From: Bettongia penicillata ogilbyi
Lineage: Eukaryota; Chordata; Mammalia; Diprotodontia; Potoroidae
NCBI GenBank assembly: GCA_023548195.1
Contig: JAJHZJ010000532.1
Location: 1,065,725-1,129,724, forward strand
DNA: 64,000 nt
Reading direction: 5' to 3'
Both the position numbers and the translations under genes were made by a program. Within the stretch, counting starts at the first letter, position 1; every line of letters begins with the position of its first letter. Of this stretch, positions 45,176-57,519 are shown one piece after another. The notes below the pieces were generated by a model. That model searched no databases. It worked only from the letters and a program-made list of their open reading frames with translations, and was not told the origin of the DNA.

Positions 45176-47064
45176 ACAATAATCAGGGGCAAATACTACT
45201 GACAAATGAGCCTTCAAAGCGTTTATTAAACTAGGCCTAGTTTCCAGCCATAAGATCAAAGGCTAATGGAAGTAAAAAACCTAAAGTTGAAAATTAAATT
45301 TTACTAAATGTTGCCCTTCTGAAGAAGCTGATGAGCTCTTGCTTTCCTGGTATAATTTCCCATTATTTCTAGTGTCTTCTCCCTCCCATGCCCCCAACAA
45401 CAACCACCAATTAGAATATACTGTCAGAAATGGCAACATTCATTTCCATCATTGTCTGTAGTGCTTTAAAATACGAGTGTGAGTGTGTGTGTGTTATGAA
45501 ACCATTTAAGTGCTGACTATCCATCAAAACTGCGACTAAAATAAGTTGGATTCTCCTGCTAGGCATTATTTGAAGACCAGGCTGATTTTAAGCACTTTGG
45601 GATTAACACAGACTATGTTAAGTTCTTTTTCCTAAGAAATTCCACCCAACCCAACTGGTCTCTTGTTGCTTATCATCATGACAGTAGATATAAAATCCTT
45701 AGTAAGCTTCCAGCTTTAGTATTTTTACCATTCATAATTAAATCATTACCATTGAGCACCACATTCAATACCACGGCATTCACACTGAGCAGCATAGAAG
45801 GAAAGCCCCCGGCAAAGTGAGCCGCACACAGTAGGTGCTTAATAAACAGCTTCTGCACAGTGAACGTATTGAAAGGGGAGTTCACACACTCTGGAGTAAT
45901 TTTAGAAAGATAACACTAATGTAATTTCACCTTCATTTTCACCAATAATACAATTTCCCTTTATTCTACTTGTCCAGTCTCTAATAACAGAATAATTAGC
46001 ATTACTCTGCTCAGGCATTTATAAAACACTCAACTTCTGCAAAATAGCTAACTCAATTATTGTCTCATTAATTTCCATTTCCTGTAATGGTAAGGATGGC
46101 ATCAGGCCTGTTCATTCTGCCTGCAGACTTCTTGATAATGGTGATAATATAACTTTCATCTATATGATGACTTATAGTTTTCAAAGCACTTCCTTTGGTA
46201 AGGTCAGGATATTTCTCCTTAAACATAAAGAGCTCATTTCAAAATGCTTATCCATCTTTCTATTTGAACTAATTGTTGGATTTTTTTTTAATTCTTGTGG
46301 ACTTTTAGCATAATCATTAGGCAAAAAAGTCTTTCCATAGGCTTCTTACAGGATGAGATTCTTCTGGATATTCAGAAGCATTTCAGTAGCAGTGAAGGAA
46401 GGGGGAAGATACAACTCGGGCCTGAAGTTCGGGAGGGTACAGCTGATCTAAAAACAAAAGGAGAGAGGAGTGAGGGAGAACAGGAAGGGACAGAGAGAGG
46501 ACAAAGAGTAGGTTCAAGAGAAGGGAGACTGAGAGTGAGATGGAAAGACAAACTTCAGAGCTCGGGGGACTTGTGGAAGGCTGGTCCAAGGCGCGCCCAT
46601 CCTTTTGGAAGACGTAAGGAGAATGGAAATTACTGGGAGGCCAGCGTGCCTGAAAGGACATCTATGTGCAAACTGAAGTCTCACAGAAAGGGGTGGCTAA
46701 GACTATAAACGAGGTGCTAAGATACTTGAAAAAGAAGAGTGACCTGGATAATGGAAGATAAACGCACGAAGGGTTAGAAAGGAATCTAAACACAAAAGGT
46801 TTAGAGGGTCCAGAGTGACGCTGCTGAGGGAAGGATGGAGCATGGTGCGGCATGGTGTGCCAAGGGGCATGTGAAGGGAACGAGTGGAGAAGGCGCTAGG
46901 GCTACGTAAAAGCTTACTGCTTACATGCATGTGTGAATGAAGGACCTCAGCTCATTTGTCATAGATGCAATAGACCAGAGGGATAAGAACACAGGTGGAA
47001 GTAAATGAGTTTTTTGATTCAGCAAATGAGGCTGAATGATAAGGATTAGAAAACCAATCGACGA
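45176..47064 (-). other. Intron stretch with a purine-rich tract
   Basis: Contains a short (GT)n at 45476-45494, a small antisense MIR trace at 46135-46210 and a GA-rich tract at 46395-46555. The 137-codon frame at 46295-46708 (+) arises from that GA-rich tract and has low-complexity Glu/Arg/Gly composition. No gene is supported. Confidence 0.5.
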
Positions 47065-47275
47065 CTGAATCGACAAGTATGATACTGTGTCTACTACACG
47101 TCAGGCGCTGTCCTAGGTGTCGGGGGTACAGGCACTAAAGTAAGACCAGTTTTTTCCCTCCAGAAGCTCATGTTCTACTAATGGTAAACACAGCTAAGAA
47201 AACAGAGTATACATACCCAAAATAAATACGTAAGAATCTAGAGGGAGAACGCTAACAATGGGGAGAATAGGTAAC
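47065..47275 (-). repeat. L2 3' end, antisense
   Basis: ctactacacgtcaggcgctg, tcctaggtgtcgggggtaca, ccctccagaagctcatgttc: an antisense L2 terminus. Confidence 0.7.
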
Positions 47276-47510
47276 AAGGCTCCTCCTCCTATGTGAGGCC
47301 TATCCCGAACCCACAGGGGCTAATGCCCTTGCTACTTGGAAATTATTTTGTATTAACTTTCTAAATGTTTTGATCCACTTACCAGGCCACTTAACATCCA
47401 AAAGACTCAGTTTCCTCCTCTGTAAAACTGTAGGTACATTGTCCAAAGTCACACAGTAAGAGGGCAGTCATTCTCAATCCAGCACTTTCTATGCTACGTT
47501 GTCCTAATCC
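47276..47510 (+). repeat. L2/MIR mixture
   Basis: 47276-47380 (cctatgtgaggcctatcccg, ggaaattattttgtattaac) looks like the sense L2 3' UTR. 47395-47510 (aaaagactcagtttcctcct, ctgtaaaactgtaggt) is MIR core in sense. Confidence 0.5.
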
Positions 47511-47639
47511 TTACTAAATTGCATTTTATGTTCCTGGTAAAGCACATTTTTTCAAAAACATGGTATTTAATTCACCAAAATTGGACTATTAAGACACAAA
47601 GACAGAGATGAGAAACGGCCCAGCGATTTCACTGTCAGA

Positions 47640-47820
47640 AGGAACCCCTGGAGGGACAGCATTTCTCTACCAGTATAGGCTGGCAACTTCTCTGTAACTT
47701 AACGCTCTTAGAGAGATGTGTAGCACATTGAGAGGTTAAATGACTTGTCCAGGGTCACACAGCCAGCATGTCTGAAGAAAGACTTCAGCTAAGCTCTCCT
47801 GGCTTTGGAAATAGCTCTCT
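47640..47820 (-). repeat. CORE-SINE (Ther-2-like) copy
   Basis: ggctggcaacttctctgtaa, cattgagaggttaaatgact, tgtccagggtcacacagcca, tctcctggctttgg in antisense. Confidence 0.7.
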
Positions 47821-49224
47821 TAAAAGAACTGTTTGAAATCCTTAGTTTATGTTTCTTTTTTAAAACTTTCAATGAAAAAAGAAGCATCAAAGCATCCAAA
47901 AGATGAATTCAATCTTAATATGGATTGGGCCTATTGTGATTGATGAAGATATGATTGATCTGGTAATTGCAGCCACTCCAAAATCAAAACCTTCCCCCAA
48001 GAGTTAACAGAACAAGGAACATCTAGCAACAATAAGATAGAACCCACTACAAATCTTTACACAGCATATGTTTAAATAATAAAAAAGTCGTTTGTGTACC
48101 TTTGGATGGTTTAAGAAAATAACCAATCAATTCTGCAGACACAACATTATTTCTAAAGGAAATCTATGTGACTCATGATGCCTGTAGATACACAGAGACA
48201 AACCACACATATTTTATCAGTTTATTACAGTAAGCAAATAAGCGTGGAATGAGAGCGCACATAACTGTCTACTTAGTGCTTACTGAAACATTTATAAGAG
48301 CTGTTATCTCCCTAATAACAGACAGACAGCGTGCAATCTGAGAGAGGAGAAAAGCTTCATATTTTTTAACACTTCACTAAAAAGTAACTGAAGAGTGTAA
48401 AATGAAAAATACTCTGTGCAGTTAGCTGGTAATGGACCATATTATCAACTCAAGTTAGATTTATAGGACACAAACTAGTCACTAATAGTTATTTTACGAC
48501 ATAGCATGTCTGCTTTTTTTTGAGATTATTAAGACTACAGTTGTAAAACTTTTTTGAATATAGCTATTCAAAATGACTGAATTAGAAAATTTAAAATGCG
48601 AATTGAAAAAATGAAATATGGAATATCAAAGCAGCTCCTTAAAAAAGAAGCTTATTTAACATCTAAAAAACAGGTGCTTTTATACAAAGCTTTCTGTAAA
48701 TAATGGTATTGCTTTATTTTATGCTCTAAATATGACTAATTCTATTAGTAGTAATTACTTAATAACACTTGTTAACAATAATAATTTTTGGTTTCCAAAA
48801 CTTACAAATGTGAAAATATTACAAGATAAGGAAAATTCTTCTGTTTGCCTCATTTTCTTCCTGGCATCAGTTTAGGTTTGGGATTTATAAAAATGACCAA
48901 GTGCCAACAAGACTACAAATAGGGATACATTCTCATCTTTACACGAATGGCTGTAACCAAACACAATGTACACTGTGCCTCAGTCTGTGAGAGCCATAAC
49001 CTAAAAAATCATAGCACTGCCACGTCATCCTTCACACAGAAAATGCAGAGAGCAGGCCTCTATTTCATCTTCAATATCCTATAACCAGCCTGGTATTTAC
49101 TTAATAAAGGACTTTAACACGGACCCAACTGGCTGTAGACCTAACTGCAAAGATGAAGTTAAGACACAGAATCAGGTCATTTGAATTTCCAATCAAATAC
49201 TGCTTTATATAAATGGTTTAAAAC
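47821..49224 (-). other. Intron stretch, nothing recognised
   Basis: AT-rich, unique-looking, with no open frame of interest. Confidence 0.45.
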
Positions 49225-49440
49225 AAGACAATTGAATGTAGAAGAAAGTTTACTGAGCCTAGATTTGGGAGCCTTCATTTTAATCTGTCATTTACAAACT
49301 GTATAAGCTTAGAAAAGTCACTTAAACTCTTACTTCTCACCTCTCAGGGTTTCAGTATCACCTTTAAAAGGAGGGGGTTAGATGAGACTCCATTTTGGCT
49401 GCAATATTCTGTGATAATGTAATTCTATCTATTTTATGTA
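49225..49440 (+). repeat. MIR-type SINE
   Basis: ttactgagcctagatttggg, ctgtataagcttagaaaagt, cacttaaactcttacttctc, then gggggttagatgagactcca and tctgtgataatgtaattcta, the tail type 'gaggtcccttccagctctaaatctatgat'. Confidence 0.6.
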
Positions 49441-49619
49441 GCTAAATTTCGGGGGAAAATAGATAAAGCAATTGTGGTAACTGTCACAAGTCAAGCCAAC
49501 AGTTTAAGAAAGGGTTTCATTAAGACCCTGTAAAGGATTCTCTATGTGGTGCTAGAGGAGAGTCAAAGTTTAGATAATCCGTTCCCATCCTCATGGAAGT
49601 TAGAGTTTACAATCACAAC

Positions 49620-49812
49620 ATGGAGGCATCATGGTGCAATGGAAGGGATACTGCAGATGCGGTCAAAGAACTGAGGATGGATTCCCATCTCTGCAATGAC
49701 CCAGGGCCAGTCATGACTTCTCGAGGCCTCAAGCTGCCTTATCGAAAACTGAGAGAGATGGAATAATGCCTCCTGAGGTCTCTTCCAGCTCCATGTTTAA
49801 GTCTCTATGGCC
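49620..49812 (+). repeat. MIR-type SINE
   Basis: gcatcatggtgcaatggaag (head), ggattcccatctctgcaatg (B-box region), gaggtctcttccagctccat (tail). Confidence 0.7.
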
Positions 49813-49989
49813 TATCCCATACAAGCAATGCCCAGGACATTCCCAACAAGCAGTCAGTTGCCTATACCTAAAGACACACCAGCGAGGAGAGGGGATGAAT
49901 AATCTCTCGAGGCAGCTCAATCCATTTTTGGACAGCTTTTGGACTCTGCAACTCCCATCCACATACGCTTCCAATTTTGTCTTCTGGGG

Positions 49990-50640
49990 CTAAAACAAAC
50001 AATCCTACTTTCTCCTCTGTGTGACAGTCCTTCAAATACTAGAATCCAGCTGTTATATCCCCACTCCCAAGTCCTCTATTTTCTGATCTAAATATCCCCC
50101 TTTCCTTCAAATTATCCACATACAGCTTCAAGGTCTTTTACCACTGGGATTGCCCTCCCATGGATATTCTCTAGTTTACCACATTCTTCTTAAAGCTGTG
50201 ACACTCAAAAGTGACTGCAATACCCCAGATGAGCTCTGATGAGGGCAGAGTATACTGTGAGACTGCTGTCATCATACTATTCTTGGAAACTATGCCTCTC
50301 AACAAAGTCCTAAATTACATGAACTTTTTTGGCTGCCCCCTACCATGCTCCTGAGTCATACTGAACCAATAAAACCCCAAGATCTTTTTCAGAACAATTG
50401 CTATCTACTCAGGCCTCCCTCAGTCTCTACATCTGAAGTTACTTCTTGTGCCCAAGTGTAAGGCTTTACATTTAATCCTACTGAATTTCAGATTCAATCA
50501 AATGCTCCAACCTGTCAAGATATGTTTGGCTCCTGAATGTCATACCATGTCAAAGCATGGTCTTATTTGCAAATTATATCCTCTGAGATGCTTTCAGGTT
50601 CAAATTTTAATATTAAAATATGTGCACAAGAAGTATAAAA
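49990..50640 (-). repeat. CR1/L3 LINE 3' UTR, long copy
   Basis: Antisense blocks: gttatatccccactcccaag, ggatattctctagtttacca, gcaataccccagatgagctc, tgagggcagagtatactgtg, aactatgcctctcaacaaag, tttttggctgccccctacca, aaaaccccaagatctttttc, aagtgtaaggctttacattt, aatgctccaacctgtcaaga. This is a nearly continuous match to the CR1/L3 3' UTR pattern. Confidence 0.85.
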
Positions 50641-50689
50641 TTAATTCATAGTATTCTGTTTGGCACTGGAACTTCAGTAACAAATTCAA

Positions 50690-50795
50690 CAAAAATTATT
50701 CTATTACATGCAAGATGATACACTGGGAATACAATACTTTTATCAGTTCTAGTCACTGCCCACATGGAGCTCATAATTGGAAGAAAAGAAGCAGC
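50690..50795 (-). repeat. L2 3' end, antisense
   Basis: gatacactgggaatacaata, then ctagtcactgcccacatgga and gctcataattgg. Confidence 0.6.
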
Positions 50796-50965
50796 TTGGA
50801 TACACAGTGGATAGAGTGCTGGATGTGGAGTCAGGAAGATCAGCATTCAAATTCCACTTAATAATCTGGACTCATAATAGCAGCTTGGGCAAGTCCCTTC
50901 ACTTCTCTATAAAATGAAGGGGTTGGATGTGATAACTTCTAAGGTCTCATTCTGCTCTAAACCCG
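50796..50965 (+). repeat. Marsupial tRNA-headed SINE
   Basis: cttggatacacagtggatag, agtgctggatgtggagtcag, gcattcaaattccacttaat, gggcaagtcccttcacttct, aaggtctcattctgctctaa. Confidence 0.75.
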
Positions 50966-51554
50966 TTACCTTAGGAAGACAATAGAATGTACACAGATAA
51001 GAGTCACACTACGTACCTGGAATCATGATAAAAAGGGACCCCTTGGAAGGTTTGTCAGGGAAACCTCAAATTTGCTATACAACCAGCACACTACCCTGCC
51101 TCCCTTCCACACAAATTTTTCTGATACTTTTTAACATTCAATTTCTTTAATGTATTTCCAACCCTTCCATAAGCCCTTTAAAAGAAAATGCAAAAAGGTA
51201 TCTCAAATAATTTTCTCCACATGGTACAAAACCGTTCAGTTTTTTCCTTACCATGAACTGCATACCAGTTCAGAAGAACAACTTAGAAAAAAAGCTCAAA
51301 TTCTATACCATAAAGTTCTGCATCTGTGTGGCAGGAACACTGGCTTTTTAAGTCATCTAATATTGGTTTGAAAGGGTTAACAGAACCGTTGCTTACTTTT
51401 GAGGCATGCCTATCCTCCATCTTCAGAACACAAAGAACAATGACCCACAAGTTCTAATTAATATTAGTGGTAATCTGCTTCAAACCTTAAGGTTAATTGG
51501 AAGTACTTCAGATGAGTTCCTACTAATAACACTCTACAAGAAAACCAACTTGGT
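50966..51554 (-). other. Intron stretch, nothing recognised
   Basis: Unique-looking sequence. Confidence 0.4.
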
Positions 51555-51959
51555 CAGTCAACAAGCATTTGTTAAGTGCTTATTGTATGCCAGGCTCAGT
51601 TTGGAGTGCTAGGAATACAAAAACATAGTCCTTGCTCTCAAGCAGCTCACATTCCAAAGGGAGAAGCAATATACATAAAACTAGGCATGTCCAGCATATA
51701 CACAGTATAAATGGAAAATTGCACTGAAATGGGGATTCGTGTCATAGGTAGAATCGGAGTTGAGTCTTAAAGGAGCCAGAAAGTAAAGAGGAAGAACATT
51801 TTAGGCACTGGGGACAGTCACTGCAAATTAACAGTCAGGAGATGGAGTACTGTACATGTAGCGCAGTGCCGCTGGCACACTGAGGAGGTAAAGCACAAGC
51901 GGCCAGGTCAGAAGGGGATTTAAACAACCAACAGAGCACTTTGGATTCCCAGCCCTTGT

Positions 51960-52230
51960 TATCATGGGTGTCTCAGCCTCCCCACGGCTGGTTAACTTCA
52001 ACCAGGAGCCTCAACTTTGGGAAGGGGTCCAGAGTGGCCAAGTTTCATTCTGTCCAGCCTCTGCTTCTGACCCTCCCTGCACTGCACCCCATTCCATCCC
52101 CTTCCCTAAATCACTCCAGGACGTCCTTTCCCCTCTTAGAATGTAATCTCCTTGAGGAAAGAGTCTTTTTCTTTCTGGTAGTGTTTGGATTCCAAGTGTG
52201 TAGCACAGTGCCTGACACAACCATGCCTTT
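51960..52230 (+). repeat. L2 3' end inserted into the antisense L2
   Basis: cccctcttagaatgtaatct, ccttgaggaaagagtctttt, gtgtagcacagtgcctgaca are the sense L2 terminus at 52130-52225. The 170 bp before it (catcccctt, ccctaaatcactcc) may belong to it. Confidence 0.65.
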
Positions 52231-52330
52231 AGATATTAATGCTGGATATATGAGGGAGCTGCTTGATTTTGGCAAACAGAGGAGTGACATGGTTGACAAC
52301 TGGAAGGATGGATTGGAGTTGGTAGAAACT

Positions 52331-52600
52331 TGAGGCTTTGTAGTTTGCTGCCCTCTCATTTTAGTCATATCTGACTTAGTGACACCATCGGGGTTTCCTT
52401 GGCAAAGATATCCGAGTGGTTTGTCATATCCTTCTCCAGTTCATTTTAAAGATGAGGAAATTGAGGCAGACAGGGTTAAGTGACTTGCCCAGAGTCACAC
52501 AGCTAATAAATGTCTGAGAAGAGATTTGAATTCAGGGGGATGAGTTCTTCTGACTCCAGGCCCAGCACCCCATCCACTGAACCACCTCGCTGCCCATGAG
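52331..52600 (-). repeat. Marsupial tRNA-headed SINE nested in L2
   Basis: The plus strand gives tcggggtttccttggcaaag, ccttctccagttcattttaa, gttaagtgacttgcccagag, ttcttctgactccaggccca, ccatccactgaaccacctcg, ctgccc: a full antisense copy of the family at 37921-38145. The L2 sequence is continuous if this segment is removed (gaaacttgaggc before, tgaggtctgaggca after). Confidence 0.85.
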
Positions 52601-53579
52601 GTCTGAGGCAGGGGAGACCAATCAGAAGGCCCTCGCAACAGTTTAGGCAAAAGGTGATTAGGGCCTGTACAAGTGTAGCAGCTGTATCAATGAAGAGAAG
52701 GAGGCATATACAAGTGATGTTGTGAAGGTAAAAACTACATGACTGGAGAACAGATTGAGATGTGGGGGATGGGAGAAGATGGCGGTGCCCCCCAAATATA
52801 ACAGGCAAGTTTGGAAGGGATCAGGGGTGAGAGAACAAGACAGAGTTCCATTTTTCATGCTGAACTGGAAATGTCCATGAGCTACTCAATGAAGATGTTC
52901 AAAACACAGTTTGTGACTCAGGACTAGGGCTAAGGAAAGAGATTAGGACTGGATGTATACATCTGGGAATCATCCGCACAGAGATGATAGATGAATTCAT
53001 GGAAGTGGATAAAACGATCAAGCAAGATACTATAGAGCAGTAGTTCTCAAACTTTGTCTTGGGGTCTCTTCACATTCTTTTTATATGCTTATATTCTTGA
53101 AAATTACTTACCATTCCAAAAAACTTTTGTTTATGTGGATCTTGTCTACTGCTATTTGCAGCATTATAAATTAAACTGATTTTTAAAAATATTGTTTAGT
53201 TCATTTAAAAATAATAATAACCCAATCATAAGTAGCAGGAATAACATTTTTAATGAAAACAAAACCAATAACTCCATATTCTCCCTCCCATCTTACTCCC
53301 CCCAAATTGGTAAGAAGTGTGGCATTGCTTTACATATTGTTGAAAATCTCTTTAATTGCAGATCTGTTTCTGCATTCACACTAAAGCAGAATGTTGTTTT
53401 GGTTGAATGTACGAAGAAAAACTGGCCTCACTCAGATATTTAGTTGGAAAAGGAAAGGAGTATCTTAATAGGCAAGTAACTTCTTATAATATTTTGAAAA
53501 TAATTTTGACAACATAGACTCCCTGAAAGGCCACACTTTGAGAACTTGTGGAAAAGAAAAGGAAGTCCAAGACACTTCT

Positions 53580-53830
53580 GGTTACTGAAGGTACCCCAGA
53601 AGAAGATCCAGCAAAGGAGACTGAAAAGGGACAGTAAGAGAGAAGGTGCAACTGAAACGAAGAGAAGAGAGAGAATTTGGGGGAAAGTAGCAGAGTCTAC
53701 AGTGAGGTGAGGAAGGATGAGGATGGAGAAAAGGGTATTATTAGATTTATCAATTAAGAGATCGTTGGTAAATCTGGAGAGAGGAAAGAGTTGTGGGAAG
53801 ACTGGGGAGAGAGGAAAAGATTTCTCATGG
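53580..53830 (-). repeat. L2 LINE ORF fragment
   Basis: gaagatccagcaaaggagac, tgaaaagggacagtaagaga on the plus strand. On the minus strand the open frame 53440-53910 contains FTNDLLIDKSNNTLFSILIL, resembling the L2 RT stretch 'VTNDLL...LLLLDLSAAFD'. It continues the antisense L2 at 51555-53040 after about 500 bp of other sequence. Confidence 0.6.
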
Positions 53831-54139
53831 CTGCTGTGGTGAGTGGAACAGCAAATGGCACAAGCACATTGCCTGGCTGCAGCGAGGGCCCAGTTGAGAT
53901 CACGTGACATGAACCTCTAGTGGACACAGTCAGCATGATCATGAGTTTCTCCAGCTCTGCTCAACAGGACACAGTGAGAATGACCGACAGTTGGGATCTG
54001 GCAAGGCACGGTCAGTAATAAGAGAAGGGAGCCAAAGCTTCAAGTGCAGAAGACGTGGAAAGCACAAGGCTGACAACTTAGGCTGTGTTCCAAACGCATT
54101 TTCCTAGAGAAATAGTGGGATTAATAATGACCAGGTTCT

Positions 54140-54235
54140 TTAGAGGAGGAACCATCTTTTACTTCTCGCTGTATTCCCAGAACTCGGCTGACACATAATA
54201 AATGCTTAATAAATGTGGACTAGCTGACTCCATCG
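54140..54235 (+). repeat. L2 3' end
   Basis: tagaggaggaaccatctttt, ctgacacataataaatgctt, aataaatgtggactagctga. Confidence 0.7.
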
Positions 54236-54589
54236 GTCCATTACATATATAAACTACAGCATCTGTAACAGACTGGGGCATGAATAAAAGACAGGGAAAT
54301 TGTACTGGAAAATGGGTTTCAAAAGAACAATACAAAAAGCAAGGCACACTGAGGAAGGAAGAGGAGATGACATTTACTATCATCAAACCTTTGGTAACCA
54401 GGACAGATCAGGACCCTGAACCCAAGGTTCTTGGGAAAAGCCGTGCTTCCCAAGCCCCACATGGGGAGAGAAATCATTGCAAAGAAATCTATCGTTCTTG
54501 TCTCCACCTACCCCAACTGCTGACTTTGAACGTAAACTCAAGGACAAACAACACAAACACAGATAAGTATATACAAAGTACATAGGAAA

Positions 54590-55400
54590 TAATCAAAAGT
54601 TATCTGGAAAGGTCTGAGGGGATATGGAAAGGCTTTATATAGGAGGTGGAACTTGAACTGAACTTGCAAAGACAGTAGGGGATTGGAAGAGGCACAAATT
54701 AAAAGGGAGATGAAACTGCATGTAGAAATCCAGCAAGAAGGTCATCTGGCTATGCTAAAAAGCATTATGGGGATTACAGTGCAATCAAGCTGGAAAAGCA
54801 AGTCAGAGCTTGGTTACAGTGGGTTTTAAATGCCAGAGCTGTTTATATTTTATCCTAGGGCCAATGGGGAACCAATTTACCAGCAAAGGAGTGACACAGT
54901 CAGACCTAGGCTTTAGGCATTTCATCTTGGCAGCTGTGTGTAGAATGAATTGGAGAAGAGGGAGACCTGAGGAGGAGACATGAGGAAGCTATCAGAATAG
55001 TGCAGTCAGGAGGTAATAAGACCTTGCACTTCACTGGCAGCTGGTTGAGTGGAGGAGGGGACAGCTGTGAGACAGTTGTGCTGTATAGGTAGAACCAAAT
55101 GGTCTTGGCACCTGATTGGATTATGTGAGATGAGGGAAAGGAAGTACTTAAGAATGATTCCAGAGCTGGAAACCACTATGACAGGAGACAAAGGGTGGGT
55201 TTTTAGGGAAAGATAATGAGCTACTTTCGATATCTTAAATTTGAGATATGGGATATCCTAATGAACATTTCCATTTCCAACTAGAAGTTGGCGGTGCAGG
55301 ACTAGAGTTCAGAAGAGAGATCAGGGATCGATACAGAGATTTGGGAGCCATTTTCCATAGAGATGATAATTGACTCCAAAGGAATTAAAAGGTACCTCAA
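54590..55400 (-). repeat. L2 LINE, antisense copy
   Basis: aggaggtggaacttgaactg, ccaatggggaaccaatttac, aggagtgacacagtcagacc, agtgcagtcaggaggtaata, gggaaagataatgagctact, gcagagaggt-type stretch at 55310, agatttgggagccattttcc, ccatagagatgataattgac: L2 reverse complement in order. Confidence 0.75.
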
Positions 55401-55424
55401 AGTGTAAGAGTGTTCACATACTCA

Positions 55425-55535
55425 ACAATGGAAGAGACCTTGGCAGTCATCTAAAAACCTTTTTAAAGATCGCTGAAGCCGAGAGAACTTAAATGACGTG
55501 GCCAGAGTTATGCAAGCAGTTAAGTGGCAGATATG
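55425..55535 (-). repeat. MIR3-like fragment
   Basis: gagaccttggcagtcatcta, gagagaacttaaatgacgtg, gccagagttatgcaagcagt in antisense. Confidence 0.55.
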
Positions 55536-57515
55536 CCTTCTACGTTAAAATAAAATATGCTTTCTCAGGTAGAGACTTTGAAGGTTGTTTGAGTCAGAAG
55601 AAGTAACTTTTATTTTTTAGTAGTTTAGTTTATTTTAATATTTTTTTTTACTAAATTTAGTAATTTATCTCATAACAATTTCTGCTGAAATGTGTACCTG
55701 TTAGATGTTTCTGAAAATATAAGTACTCTAAATAAATCAACTGACGATGCTCAAATTCATATTCTGTCCCAGAAAGACAAAGCGACAGCATTTATGAAAG
55801 TTGTAGCTATAGATAATTAATTCACAAAAATTCCAGTGTTTTTCAAGTTAGACTATATTTGCCCTAAAATGAAAAAGAAGTTCTGAGCATTAATAATTCG
55901 ACTAGCTTACATCAATAAATTTCATTTTATTTCAGAGACCTAGATATTTTTAAATATGAGTGGATAAAGACCTTTGCCATAGTCATTAATTTGCTCTTAC
56001 TCCACCAAAATAAGAATGCTTAATTGACTTGTCTTGTGATAGTTTGCTGAAACAAGAATTTGAGCCTGAAAATCTTATGTTTCGGTCATGGGTGAATTAA
56101 AAAAAAAGTTTCTGGGTTTATCAAACAAAGCAAAAGAAACTGCAGTACTATTTATAATTTCTTTTGTGTGAAACAGGGCTTTCTGGTTACAGCTGATGAA
56201 AGAATAAAATAATCTTGACTGTGAGGAAAGAAATAACTATGAGGAGCAATTTCATTAAAGGCACAAAGTTTTGAGAAATGTTTTTTAAAAGTCGATTAGA
56301 ATGGATTAGTATTGAATAAAGAGATGGCCTCAAAGCACACAAAGACACACACCACTGTGTGACCACGCACAAGTCACTTTGTAATTCTGTAAGATTCTAA
56401 GTTGCAGAGAAAATGCTGCTCTAGGTAAGGAAGGGAGATTCTTTGTCCTAGAGTCCCTTACAGAGAAAATCACTTGTCCTGCCTCTCTTACTATTGTTTT
56501 TATTAGTTACACATAAAAACTGTATATGCTTTTATACAATAAATATTGGTGTTATATTATTTTTGTGACATGTTTAATAAATTTCAGTAAATTCTTAGTT
56601 TTGAATAAAATACAAGCTAAGTATTTATGTAGATTGTTTTATGAAATGGGGCAAGGGTGTGACATTGCTTTTTTCAAAAAAAAAAGCAGTTACATAAAGT
56701 TTGCAAAACAATAGATTAAATGATGGATCCTTATTCCACTTTAAAGCAATAAAAGAAATTTAATGTCTTCTCCAGTTGTGAGATTATTTCCTCCTCCCCC
56801 ACCCATAAGTAGAAGAAAGAATTAGGTATTTAAGATTTCTTTTCTATGAACAATGACATAAGAAATGAAACATTTTTGCAAAAGGTTTTCATTAGGTAAA
56901 TCTGAATCAACCATTTTTATATTTACCAAATATGATAATTTTTAAAGAAAATCAGTAAAATGAGATTTTTAAATTGTCTCAAAAATCAGCAATTATGTGA
57001 TAGATGAGATACCTGAAAATAGCTTCCAAGTGACAATTTCACATACACACACCATTAATTCTACGATAAGGAAAAGGAACTGCAAGAAAGCTATGCATAT
57101 CATAACCTGGAACATATGCTACTTAGGGTCCTGGGAATTCTAGCCTTGCCTTGAGGTCAAATTCTGGTGATAAAGATTAGGATGTTTTACACATCTTCAT
57201 TTCTTCAGGATTATTGCATTAATAAAACCCTCACAACCATTGCCATTGCCATTCTGAGAAATATTACATCTGGCTTTACCATGATTATAAAGAATTTACC
57301 TTTTTCTTCTAAATATCTAAACATGGGGAACAGGCTTAACAGAAAATTTTAACTCCATACAGTATATGTTTTCTTTTTTTAAAAGAAACGAAAGGGTTAA
57401 AAAGTCCTAATGGTTACATATCTTCAAAGTCATTAAGTCAAGTTTCTTTTTAGCATGTCTGTCAATATTGTCAGATAACAGAGGGTCATCAGGTTGAAAG
57501 TACATGCCAAAAAAC
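55536..57515 (-). other. Intron stretch, nothing recognised
   Basis: Very AT-rich sequence with no nameable repeat or coding signal. Confidence 0.45.
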
Positions 57516-57519
57516 TGAA

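Larger units (their letters stand above)
51555..53040 (-). repeat. L2 LINE, long antisense copy with two nested insertions
   Basis: The plus strand reads the reverse complement of L2: caacaagcatttgttaagtg, ttgctctcaagcagctcaca, aacattttaggcactgggga, cagtcaggagatggagtact, agaggagtgacatggttgac, gggcctgtacaagtgtagca, gaagatggcggtgcccccca, catctgggaatcatccgcac. The copy is broken twice: by a sense L2 3' end (within about 51960-52230) and by an antisense tRNA-headed SINE (52331-52600). A further piece of the same orientation is at 53580-53830. Confidence 0.8.

Noticed and set aside
46295..46708. 137-codon plus-strand open frame
   Set aside because: It comes from a GA-rich low-complexity tract, with Glu/Arg/Gly/Lys composition, no motif, no splice context and no homology I recognise.
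51941..52333. 130-codon plus-strand open frame
   Set aside because: It spans the junction between an L2 3' end and an antisense L2, so it is a chance frame over repeats.
53440..53910. 156-codon minus-strand open frame
   Set aside because: It contains an L2 reverse-transcriptase-like stretch (FTNDLL) and is part of an antisense L2 fragment, not a host gene.
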